This document shows, piece after piece, positions 42,701-54,700 of a DNA stretch of 64,000 nt. The notes beneath the pieces were generated by a model that saw nothing but the letters and a program-made list of their open reading frames with translations, did not search any database and was not told the DNA's origin. Each line of letters starts with the position of its first letter. Within the stretch, counting starts at the first letter, position 1. The position numbers were made by a program, and so were the translations under genes. Source of the DNA: Perkinsus olseni (Eukaryota; Perkinsozoa; Perkinsida); NCBI GenBank assembly GCA_013115125.1, contig JABANN010000045.1, positions 39,749 to 103,748 on the forward strand. The letters run 5' to 3'.

Positions 42701-45700
42701 GGTACCACATCGAGAATAACTTCGACAAGGGCCTCTTGCGAGTGCTCAAGGAGGTTTACTACTGGGGAAAAATACAGGGTTCGGGTAGTGTCCGCCGCTG
42801 GGAGTGCTGTGGGCATTTTGTGCACAACTCTCGGGCTGCCTTTCTGTTAGGTATTGTTGTACCGTACGCGGCCCATGACCTGGCCTCTCATAGGGAGCAT
42901 ATCAGAGTTGTCAGAGAGCACGTCATGCGTGTTGTGAGGGAGTACAACGAGATCATCGATGCTCTCTCGGCAGAGGAGAGGAAGCTATTCGCGCAGCATT
43001 TGAAAAATTTGGACCGGAAGATCGGACCAGGCCTGCAGAAGTAAGTTTCTAGCCGTGCAGGGTGTTGCTGTGAGTGTAGCCACGGCGGCAGGTACACCTG
43101 GACCTCGCCCGGTATCAAGGAGTACTTCGTACGGGATGCTTGCCGAGAGTGCTCAAAGGTGTATGATATTGTGAAGCAGTACAAGTCTAACGATATGAAG
43201 ATAGTGGAGGCATGTGCGGCGATGGAGCGAAAGATGCTGATAAGAATTGAGAAGAAGGTTGTCTATCGAGCGTCGGAGTTCAAGCAGATGCAGGCTAGCT
43301 ATAAGGCCCACGTGGAGGGGTATCTTTCACAGCATCACCAACGCATTACGGACCTCCTCATGAGGACATACCAGTTCTTCGAGGTAGCAAGGAAGAGGGC
43401 AAAGGGAAATTCGGATGGTATGCCGTTCGTACTGTACCGCTATTGCCAACAGTATGTTCCACAACTCCGTCCAAATTCGGCAACAAACTCCTAGATAAAT
43501 TGATGACAGTAGACTTGGGCTCCGAAGCGACTTGGAGAGCGCTCGGAGGGTGTCAGGCAAGGCGGCTCTGGAGCGTCCGAGCTTTGCTTGATCTCTTTGT
43601 GAGTATGGCAGTGTCGTCGGTCGATCAGGCTCATCCAGCGGAGGTCCAAACTGAGTGGCGACGGTATGTTGACTCAATAGACCAGCGCATTTTGGAGGCT
43701 CTGAAGCGGTCCATGAAGAATAGTCTCCGCGACCTGAGCCGAGCCCTCAATGGTGACACCAAGACCGAAGTGAAGCCATTGTTCAAGCTATTCGCTATGC
43801 TTGAGGGACATCATATGGATTTCAATCCGACAATGAATGAACTCAAGGAGCTGCTGCAGAATGTGAGGCTTCCCTTGGGTTCGGAGCGGGGTCGAAGATC
43901 CTTTCACAGGTGTGCCGGGACATGACGACGACTCTGACTGTAATGGTCAGACTGCCGCGGCACTTCAGGAAGGAGAAGGTAAAGGACGCCCGTACAGTTG
44001 TGGTTTGTCTAATTTGTAGTGATTGGCATTGCGATGTATTAGCCTCGATCAGCAGTGAGCTGTCATCACTGTGATGATGATTGTGGTAGATTGCCCGGGA
44101 TATGAAGAAGAAACAGCTATTATTGAAGCAGGGAGAGACTCAGCTTGCTGCTGCTATAATCATACCCACTGCCGAGGATGTGAGTGCCGCTGCTGCCATG
44201 TGCATGGGGAAATGACGTTGACGTTGGGTTTGTGCAGGATGCTGCCTTTGAGGAGAGCCTTAGCAGTAAAGGGACGTACTTCGAAGACATTTCGAAGGAC
44301 GATGACTGCGTTATCAAGTGAGAGTGATGGAGAGGGAGAGGTTCGAGTAGTCGGTCTAGCAGGTTTGTCAAGGAGATTCTCAAGGGCTTCAACCAGTGCG
44401 CTGTTAAACTGGGCGAGAGGTTGAAGTGGTGGAGTACGAGTTACCAGCCCATCATCAGTCAAGATAAGGACGCCTTCATTCGCCGATACGCCAAGACTGA
44501 GAGGCCCCTGCATGTGATTGGGGAGGACATTCAGAGGTGGGATTCGTCGCTCCTGCGTTCTTATAGAATAGCCTCACCTGCGGTAGGCATGCAGTCTTCT
44601 GTGCTCAGCGGACTTGTTATGTTATTGCATTCCCTCTTTTTCGTTCCCTCTCACTTTGAAAGGCACTTCAACCGTAGGCTCTCTTAGTAGTAGCCCCTAA
44701 TCCTCGATCGTGAATGTGCAGCCGTGGCTCTTGGAGGTCAGTCGTTTTGGCCAGGTACAAGCGTCTCCAGATGGACATCCAACAGCAGGAGTTCAAGGTC
44801 GTCGTGGACTTCATCGACGCAGATTTCACTCACCTTATGAACGAGCTCATCAAGCATTGCCAGCAATGGCATGCCAAGCTCACAGAGCTACTGCATCAGA
44901 ACGCTAAGGAGCAACTGGACTCGTTACTCGGGTGAGAGCTTGACCCGAAGGCTTTCCTGCCTGTCTCTCGGTGGCTGCCTCACAACGATCCAGCGTAGCG
45001 CATCAGCCTGACTCTATCACACTCCATTAGACCGTACGGTGATGCAGAGGATGTAGCACGAAACGTCGCCCCAGTTGTGAGTTCGGTTGATTGTACACTG
45101 TCGATAATTGCTGGTGTATGATCGTGATGCGGGGGCCCGCTATAGGTCCTCGTAACCGCTGTAGTCTTCTCAACCATCAGGTACTTCACCAATAATACTC
45201 GTGTTCTGCTTTCGACTCCTCGAAACTTCGACCAGCTTCGAGATCGGATAGGACTACTGGACACCTGTTCGAATGACGTGGGGACTATGGACGAGAGGAT
45301 CCAGCCTGTTGAGGATATGTGAGTGGCGGGGGCCACACAACGAGGAGACCTACTGGTCCGTATCTGGAGCCGCAGCCTACACCTCTGTGGTCGAGCTAAC
45401 CTTGCCAGAGGGATAGCGCGTTCTTGGCTCACGCTCGTTGACGAGGTCTGAGCAATGACGTGGGGTTGGGGAAATTATTACGCTCTGCTAGAGAGTGTCG
45501 TGATTCTGGAGGTGACGTTAATTTGCTTGCTGAAGGTACCAGAAGTTGGCTGACTTTGACGTTACAACTAGCGATGTGGAGGCAGCCCGTAAGGCCTCGA
45601 TGAGACCGCGCCTCGAGAGCTTCAAGGAGAGCCTCGTGGAGGCAGAGGAGGTAATGCTGGACGAGGCCCAGTGGATGGAGCATGACTAGCGGGAGTATCA

Positions 45701-48700
45701 GATATTGTCTAAGAGCAAGAAGGTTATGAAAGTGCAGCTTGAGAACGAGCTGCAGTCATTCGCCACATCGGTCAAGGGCTTACACGAGGACTTCAATAAA
45801 AGGGTAGCAACAGCAGCAGTGGCAGTGCTCCCACCATCGACCGTCTCTAAGGGACTTTCCTGTCCTCTTAACGTGAATTGGAATTACCTGTCATTCAGGC
45901 TCCGTTCTCTTCGGACGATATGAGCATCTCCACGGCTATGGACCTTCTGGAGGAGTTCACGCAGGAGCTTGGACAGAAGCGGAAGCAGGAGGCGGACTTC
46001 CAGCCCAACCTTGATCTATTCAAAATGGGCGTAACACTCTCAAGGTTTAAACACGGCCAGTCACTGATCATCTCAGGCGGCTGTCTACAAAGAGCTGGAG
46101 AAAGTGAGCGAGCAAGTGGATTCTTTGAACACAATCTGGGGATACACAGCCGACTGGGACGGGCAGCTTGATAAGATCCGGAGAATTCAATTCCGAGACC
46201 TCCAGGTAGGGCCGTTCGAAGGGAGTTAAGAGACGCGTGACCGTCCTTCGTTACAGGTGGAAGATATGGACACCATGGCGACGGGATATCAGAAGAAAGT
46301 AGGACTGCCTGTGTAGTTGGCCAGCACAGAGGGGATTGATGTGACGCTGGGGTGTATTCCTGTTGGCATCCTCAGTGCGTGAAGCTGAGGGGCGTCATGG
46401 GTAATTGGAACGTGTGGCAGAATCTTAAGAAGGGGATAGACGAGTTCCGCACGGCCATGCCTCTAATAACAAACTTGAGGTCGGTCCTGGGTGAAGGGGG
46501 AGGGGCGAAAATCCGGCATGCTCAGGTCGGATGCGATGCGGCCTCGACACTGGCAAGCTATTATGGAGGAGATAGGTCGCGAGTTCGATCCCCAGGCCGA
46601 CGATTTTACTCTTGGAAAGGTACGGAGCCTACCGTTGTGGTAGTCAATACACTGTGTATCCTCTTTGACGATAGGTGTTCGAGTTAGAGCTACACAAGCA
46701 CTCTGACCTTATAGCTCGGCTAGCGGACGAAGCACGTAAGCAGTACGAGATCGAGTCGAGTCTGGAGATGATCGAGGGTGTGTGGGCTACAATGGAGATC
46801 GAGATGGGAGAGTACAAGCAGAGCTACGTGAAGATCAAGAGTGAGTGTCCTTTGGGGACTTCTCGCGCTGTGCTTCGTCTTCTTGGTGAAGCCAGGGGGG
46901 ATGTTCGTGTTCGGGTAGAGGATGTCTGCAAAGACAGAAATCCATCCTTTGTGATACAGACTCGGAAGGCTGATTATGGGCCTTCACGGTGTGCTCAGGA
47001 CTCATGGAGTGGCGGCACTGACTGCGACCCATGTTGCTCTCCTCTAGGTACTGAAGAGCTGTTCCAAACTCTCGAGGAGCACGTCCTGAAGCTATCTGAT
47101 ATGAAGAGCTCTCAGTTTTATCTGCCCTTCGCTGAGAAAGTTGAGAAGTGGGAGAGGCAGCTGGCCAGTGTGAGCGAGATCGTGGAGACGATCTTGGCTG
47201 TGCAGCGTGCTTGGATGTATCTGGAGAATATCTTTGTGGGCAGTGATGATATCAGACCGCACTTGCCGACGGAAAGCGCGTGGTTTGATGATGTCAATGC
47301 TGGCTTCCCGAAGATGCTCCGGGGCATTTACGAGCGGCCGAATGCGGTTGAATCATGCGCGGGGGAGAACTGCGGTGAAATGCTTGAGGATCTGAACTCG
47401 TTTATGGAGAAGTTGGAGAAGATCCAGAAGGCTTTGGACGACTACCTGGAGAGGAAGAGGATGCTCTTCCCAAGGTTTTACTTTCTGTCGAATGATGATT
47501 TGCTGGAGATTCTAGGGCAGGCGAAGGAGCCGGAGTTGGTGCAGAAGCACATCAAAAAGTGCTTTGAGGGTATCAAGGTGTTGGACTTGGTGAAGACTGA
47601 TCAGGAGGATAGGGTGCTGTGTGAGGCGGTCGGGATGATCTCTCCTGATGGGGAGAAGGTCCCCTTCTCGAAGCCTGTGGTGTTGGACCCGCCGGTGGAA
47701 GGGTGGTTGGTGAAGGTTGAGAGGAGGATGAAGAGTACGTTGACGAAGCTGCTGAACTCGTGTCAGCAGGCCAACTGTTCTCCCCCGAAGGGGCTCAAGA
47801 AGGATAAGTGGGTGCTTAAGTTCCCTGGCCAGCTACTCATCACGGCTGGTCAAATATCCTGGACGATGGGCTGCCAGAACGCCCTGGCGAAGATAGCTGA
47901 GGGAAGCAAGAACGCGATGAAGGTGTGCAGGAAACGGCAGACGAAGACCATAGCAAGGCTGACTGATATGATTAGGAAGCCTTTGAGTAAGGTGGACCGG
48001 AATAAGGTGGTGGCCTTGATCACAATCGAGGTGCACGCTCGAGACGTCCAGGAGAGGCTGATTGCGTTGAAGTGCGAGTCTCCACAGCACTTTGATTGGC
48101 TGTCTCAGCTGAGGTTTGAGCTCAGAGAGCCCGTTGAGGGTGGTAGCGTTGCTGCCGTGATTTCTGGCATGGCGGAGTTGACCGGCCAGCAGAAGGACCC
48201 GGGTTCGATCCCGTCATGTGTCGTTCTACAGACTAATACGATGAATCCGTATGGTTACGAGTATCAGGGCAACAACGGACGCCTCGTTATCACGCCAATG
48301 ACCGACCGCTGTTATATGACCTTGACGACGGCGATGCACTTGAAGAGGGGAGGAGCCCCTCAGGGTCCGGCAGGGACTGGCAAGACCGAGTCTGTGAAGG
48401 ATCTGGGCAAGGGCATGGCGAAGTATGTTATAGTGTTCAACTGCAGCGATGGTCTCGACTACAAGTCCCTCGGGAGAATGTTCAGCGGCTTGGCCCAGGC
48501 TGGGGCTTGGGGGTGCTTTGATGAATTCAATCGGATTGAAGTGGAGGTGCTCTCGGTGGTTGCGGCACAGATCCTGTGCATTCAGGTGATCAGGACACGT
48601 GCTCTTGGCTTGGTGATGGTCTCTGTTCAGACGGCGTTGCGGGAGGAGAGGGAGACTTTCATGTTTGAGGAGAACGTCATACGCCTGGACAAGAGCTGCG

Positions 48701-51700
48701 CTGTCTTCATCACGATGAACCCAGGATACGCCGGCCGTAGCGAGCTGCCCGATAACTTGAAGAGCCTGTTCAGACCAGTTGCTATGATGGTCGGAAGACT
48801 GCTGCTGCCACCCCAAATTTGTAGTAATCCGTGTTCAGGTGCCGGACTTGGCGATGATTGCGGAGATTATGCTGGTCTCTGAAGGATTTATGGACTTCAA
48901 GCCGCTGGCCAAGAAGATGGTCACGCTTTACACCATGATGGTACAACAGATGAGCAAACAGGTGACAGCATCCCTTATTGGTGTGAGCACTCCTCGCCGG
49001 AGCCACGATCGCCACTTGAACTTGTTCGCTAAGCTAGGGTTGGAAAATAGGAAAACCATATGCTGTGGTAGTCGATAGTCTCGACAGTGCCTCCTCAGGA
49101 CCATTACGATTTTGGTCTGAGAAGCATCAAGAGTGTACTCAACTGTGCGGGGTCTCTCAAGCGCAGTGAGCCGGACATGGATGAAGCAGCCATTCTCATG
49201 AGGGCTATCAATGATATGAATGCCCCTAAGTGGGTGTCCCAGGTGGGCGTTAGACTGATACCGCCGGAATGGTAGGCAGCCCTGTGTTCAGGACAAGCCT
49301 CTGTATGCTGCGTTGCTGGGGGATCTTTTCCCTGGTCTGGAGCTCCCCGACCCGGACTATGGTGACCTCGAGAAGTGCATCAAGGAGGTCCTCCTCGATT
49401 TCAAGCTGCAACCGACGGACCATGCTGTTCACAAGGTAGAGGTCCTTCGAAGAGGAAGAGTTGAGGGCCCATCAGGTCATTCACACGTATGAGACCAAGA
49501 TAACCCGGCATGGTAACATGCTGGTTGGGGCGAGTCTAGGCGGCAAGAGCACGGCCTGGAAGGTGATAACGGTAGAGATAGCCGGGGTGAACTGGTCATG
49601 GTAGGTCCTGGCCGAGACCAAGACAAGGCTGTGCAAGCGGAGCGTGGCTGGGTATGACAAGGTGATGTACTATATACTCAACCCGAAGTCCATAACGATG
49701 GATGAGCTGTACGGTGCATACGACTTGACTACGATGGAGTGGACGGATGGTGTCTTCTCGACGCTGATGCGACAGGCGTGCCAGGTGGACTGCTGCTGCT
49801 CACAGCGATGGTACGGCCTTTATCGGTGGTGTAGGATGAGAAGCCAGATGAGAAGTGGATCGTGCTGGACGGCCCTGTTGATACGTTGTGGATTGAAAGC
49901 ATGAATACAGTGTTGGACGACAATAAGGTGAGAGCAGCCACGGCAGGTTGAGCGAGGCTAGGTCGGCTGTCGTGGAGGTGTTGACGCTCATCAACGGTGA
50001 CCGCATATCGATGCCTCCCCAAGTGTCATTGCTGTTTGAAGTAGAAGACCTCAGTGTTGCCTCTCCGGCGACCGTCAGCCGTGCGGGTGAGTACCTCTCT
50101 GTCGTCTCGGATACCCCTCGTATCCTCGGCCCAGGTATGGTCTACTTCGACGTGCATGACTTGGGCTGGATGCCATACTCTACATCATGGTTGGAGAAGC
50201 TCGGGTCGGCCAAGTCGGCTGAGTTCACTGCTGAGCGCCTGGCTGAGATGGCGGACCTGTTCCAGAAGTGGGTACCGAAGGTGCTGAAGGCTAAGAAGGG
50301 CCTATCGGAGCTGGTGCCAATAAGCGAGATCAATGGGGTGATGTCAGAGAGGGCTTAGGGGTTGGAGATGGTTTCGGGCAGGTGATGAGTCTTTGCCGAC
50401 TATTTGAATGCTTCGGGATGGATGTGAAGTACGATAGCTTCGGCGACAAGGCGAGCGATGTCCTAGAGAAGGTCAGGGTTAACCTTGGATAGCGGTTGCT
50501 GACTGGATTGTTTTAAATAGGTGTTTGTATTCTGTCTACTATGGTCTTTGGGCGGGTCAGTGACTGAGGCTGGCAGAGGGGATATGGACGCCTCAATACG
50601 ACATGTCGACAGCAGCGTCTTCCCTCATGGGCAGTCAGTGTACGACTATGCTCTGTGGAACTTGGAGAAAACGGCAGAGTTCTGCCTCTGGGAGGATCGT
50701 CTGCCGAATCCCTTCAAGTGAGCCCCGTCCCTCCTTCGCCGTCTGCACTTACCGGGAAGCCTCCCTTGTGTATGCTGGCCCATCTACGGCTCGCCCTTCC
50801 AGTCGTCAGCGCTGTTTTCTTAGGCCCGGCGACTTGCCCTTCCACAAGATCATAGTCCCTACTGTGGACACCTTGAGGCACGGAAACATCATCTCGACGC
50901 TGGTGGCTCAGCATCATCATGTTCTCCTCGTTGGTCATACGGGCACAGGGAAGACTGTGGCGGCGCAGCAGGTAGAGTAGAGGGTGGCCGGGTATTAGGC
51001 GACGCTCTCGTGGGGTAGGTCCTGTCTGGTTGTAATGAGGACAAGTCCAAGTGGTGCAGCTTGGTGGTCAATCTTAGTGCTCAGACGAGTAGCGCTATGG
51101 TCCAGGTAGGGGGAGGGCAGCGGCATTGTTGGTGATTGGGGAGTGCAGGACATCATCGAAGGGAGAGTCGAGAAGAGAATCAAGAATAAGTTCGGGCCGC
51201 CTATGAACAGGAGGATGGTCATTCTTGTCGACGACTTGAATATGCCTAGGAAGGATCTCTTCGGGAGTCAGCCGCCACTGGAGCTACTCCGTCAGTGGAT
51301 GGACTACGAGTGTTGGTAGGGTTGGGAGGGAGGTGTGGTGGAGGGAGGCTGCCACAGGTATGACCGGAAGAAGCAGACGTTGCGGTATATACAGGACATC
51401 CAGTTGCTGGGGGCCATGGGGCCTCCGGGGGGTGGCAGAGCCGTCATATCGAGGCGTCTCCAGAGCCGATTCAATCTCCTCTGTGTGGTGAGTAGGAGGG
51501 TCGATGATGAGCCCCTCGGTTGAGGTGCCTTCAGGTGAACCCGAGTGACTCCCAAGTGAACAGAGTGTTCCAGACTCTATGCTCGCATAAATTGGAGTCG
51601 GGCTTCCGTGACGACTTGAAGGCGATGTCGGAGCTCATCACCACCGCCACCACCACACTGTATGCCGTCATCCAGGTAGTGCTTGTAGCTACCTCAGAGG

Positions 51701-54700
51701 GCTACCGCCAGCTTGGGTCCATCAAATCAGGAAAAGTTCTTGCCTACGCCAAGCAAGTGTCATTATCTCTTTAACCTTCGAGACGTCAGCAAGGTCTTCC
51801 AAGGCATATATTTGGTAAAAAGGAAAGTGGAGCTCGAGCTCCGACTGCCATTGGTGTGGCTAGGCCCAGCCGACGCACTTTGAGGAGAAGGAGAAGCTGC
51901 TACGCCTTTGGGTGCATGAATGCTGCCGAGTCTTCATGGACCGCTTGATCAGCGAGGAGGATAGGATACACTTCGTCTCGGAAATTGACAATGTCATGGA
52001 CCAGACCATGCAGATCCGTCTGAAGGAGGTCGGACCGGATTTAGGGTAGTTGGGAGTTGCTGCTGGAGTTGCCTTGCTACAGGTTCTACAGCAAGATGAG
52101 CATGCGCAGGATATCGTCTTCGGTGGCGTGGACTTGAAGAACTACGAGGCTGAGGATCCGCCTTATGACCAGATGGTGGACAAGAAGGGTTTGAAGTTGT
52201 TTATGGAAGCTAAACTCGAGAACTATAATGATGAGATGAAGGGGAAGGCGATGGATATTGTCCTGTTCAAGGATGCTATTGAGCACTGCCTTAGAGTTCT
52301 CCGGTAGGCAACAGTAGTCGACTGTGCGGTGTCGTCGGTCATGTCGTAGATGTGATACCCAGGGAATTCATCCGCGTTTGTGCCGCAGTATATTCGCCCT
52401 AGGTGTGGCCTCGATGAGGTGGAGTTGCCTCCTGAATCAGGCAGCTATTTTCTCCTGACTGATACAGTCTAGATTTGTGAGATGTGTGACCCTTTATAGG
52501 GTGATACGCATGCCCCGGGGCAATGCCTTACTGGTGGGTGTTGGTGGAAGCGGAAGACACTGCCAGACGCGTCTTGCCTCGTATATCGCCGAGTACAAGT
52601 GTTTCCAGATAGAGATCAATAAGAACTACAACCATCAGAAGTAGTTGCGGGAGCAGGTCCCTTGGGTGCTCTGGGAAGCGAGATCAATGGCAGGTTCCGA
52701 GAAGATATCAAGGCGGTCTATGAACTGGCCGGAGTGAAGTCCCAGAATGTCGCTTTCCTGTTCAGCGATACTGAGATCTGTGAAGAGAGCTTCTTGGAGG
52801 ACGTTTCAAATATACTCTCTAGCGGGGAGGTTCCGAACCTCTATGCAGCGGATGAGCTCAACCAGGTGGGCGTCCGATCAATAGCCAGTAGCCCGAGGAG
52901 CTACGGAATGAGAGCGTGAAGAGGGGTTGTGTGTAGGTCCGCACTGCCCTCGAGAAGCCAGCGAAGGAAGCAGGAATTGCTTTCGGGCCCGAGGCGATTT
53001 ACGACTTCTTTCTATCCAGGATTCGGGAGAACCTGCATGTGGTATTCTGTGCTAGTCCTATAGGGGACAGCTTCAGGAATTACTGCCGAATGTGAGGCGT
53101 CCTCGAAGCGGCGCCGCCCCTCTGTGGAGTTGGGCAATCGCACAGGTACCCCTCCCTGGTGAACTGCTCTACGATAGACTGGTTCCTGCCTTGGCCGAAT
53201 GAGGCCCTCACTGAAGTCGCCATGAAATTCCTTTCGGGAGCGCAGGGTGAGCGTACAATTGGAGGGGGCTGCTCCTGCAGTCCTCAGTGCGAGTGCCGCT
53301 AGGCCTTCCGCAAGCGCATGTTGCCAACGTGGCTGCGGTGTTTGGTACGGCTCATACGGCCGTCGTCGAGTACAGTGAGGTCATGCTGGAAACACAGAAG
53401 AGACATAACTACGTCACCCCGACCAACTACCTGGACCTGGTGCGCTACTGTTGCTGTAGACGGCCGCTACAGATTGATCGACTCAGGTGCAAGGCTACGT
53501 CGCTGCTCTGCGGGAGAAGGGTGAAGCCATCGGAGGCTCGGCAGACAAGCTCCGCAATGGTCTGTCGAAGCTGATGGAGGCTAGAACGCAAGTAGAGGAG
53601 ATGAGCGTCGTGCTGGAGAAAAATCAAGTAAGGGCTGAATGGCTCCGCCCTAGCACACTGTGTTGTGTGTAGGAAGTGGTGTCAAGGAAGCAGAACGAGT
53701 GTCGAGAACTGATGGTTGTTATTGTGGAGAAGAGGGCTAATGCAGCGGAACAGGAGAAGGTGGTCCGGGCGGATGAAGTCAGGATCCAAGCTGAGACCAA
53801 GGAGACCGAGGTAATGGGGTTCTAGGCTGACTATCACGACGGTTCTGAATTTCCCGTGGGCGGTACGTAGGTGCTCGCGGCCGACGCTCAAGCTGACCTC
53901 GACAAAGCAATGCCGGCCCTGCAAGCATCGGAGGAGGCACTGAACAAGCTCGACAAGAAGGCTATTGCGGAAGTGAAGGTGAGGTGTAACTTTGCAGCAG
54001 CAGGAGTGGCTGAGCCGTAGTGATAGCAGCTGGCCTGACAGGTGTATGCCAAGCCTCCTGAGCTGGTCATGAAGACCATGTGTGCTGTGATGACTGTGAT
54101 GGAGAAACCGCCGACTTGGGCCCAGGCTAAGTTGGAGCTCAACGACGTCAACTTCCTCAATAGGATCAAGACATTCGACAAGGACAACATCTCCAACACT
54201 ACTGTTAAGAAAATCGAGAAGTAGTATCTCTCAGCGCCCGAGGCGTTGAAAGTGGCGCCCTCCTCCAGATTTACGAAGGATCCGACGTTCACACCGACGG
54301 CTGTAGGGAAGGTCAGTGTCGCTGCTGGGGCCCTCTGCCAGTGGGTTCACGCAATGAAGGTGATCTATATCGTGTTGGTCATCGGTGTCGTTTTTGACCT
54401 GGCCTCCTGTGCAGGTGTATGCGGAGGTGTTCAGGGAGGTGGAGCCGAAGAGGTTGAAGTTGAGGAGAGCAGCGGAGACTCTTCATGCTAAGCAGAAGCA
54501 GCTCGCGGAGGCTATGGAGAAACTACAGAGCGTCCAGGAGACATTGGCTGGTCTGAAGAGCCAGTTCGATGAGAGTAACGAAGAAAAGGAGACCCTGACG
54601 AAGCAGGTGGGTGCGTCCTGGAACGCAGCAGCGATTGAATGTTCTGGATGGTTTAGGCGGAAGACTTGAAGACGAAACTAGAGAGAGCTGAGAAGCTAGT

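Noticed and set aside
48150-48215. tRNA gene inside the dynein coding region
   Set aside because: There is a B-box-like GGGTTCGATCCC and a 7-bp terminal pairing, but the span is about 51 nt and the T and D arms do not fold. It lies inside an open dynein frame.
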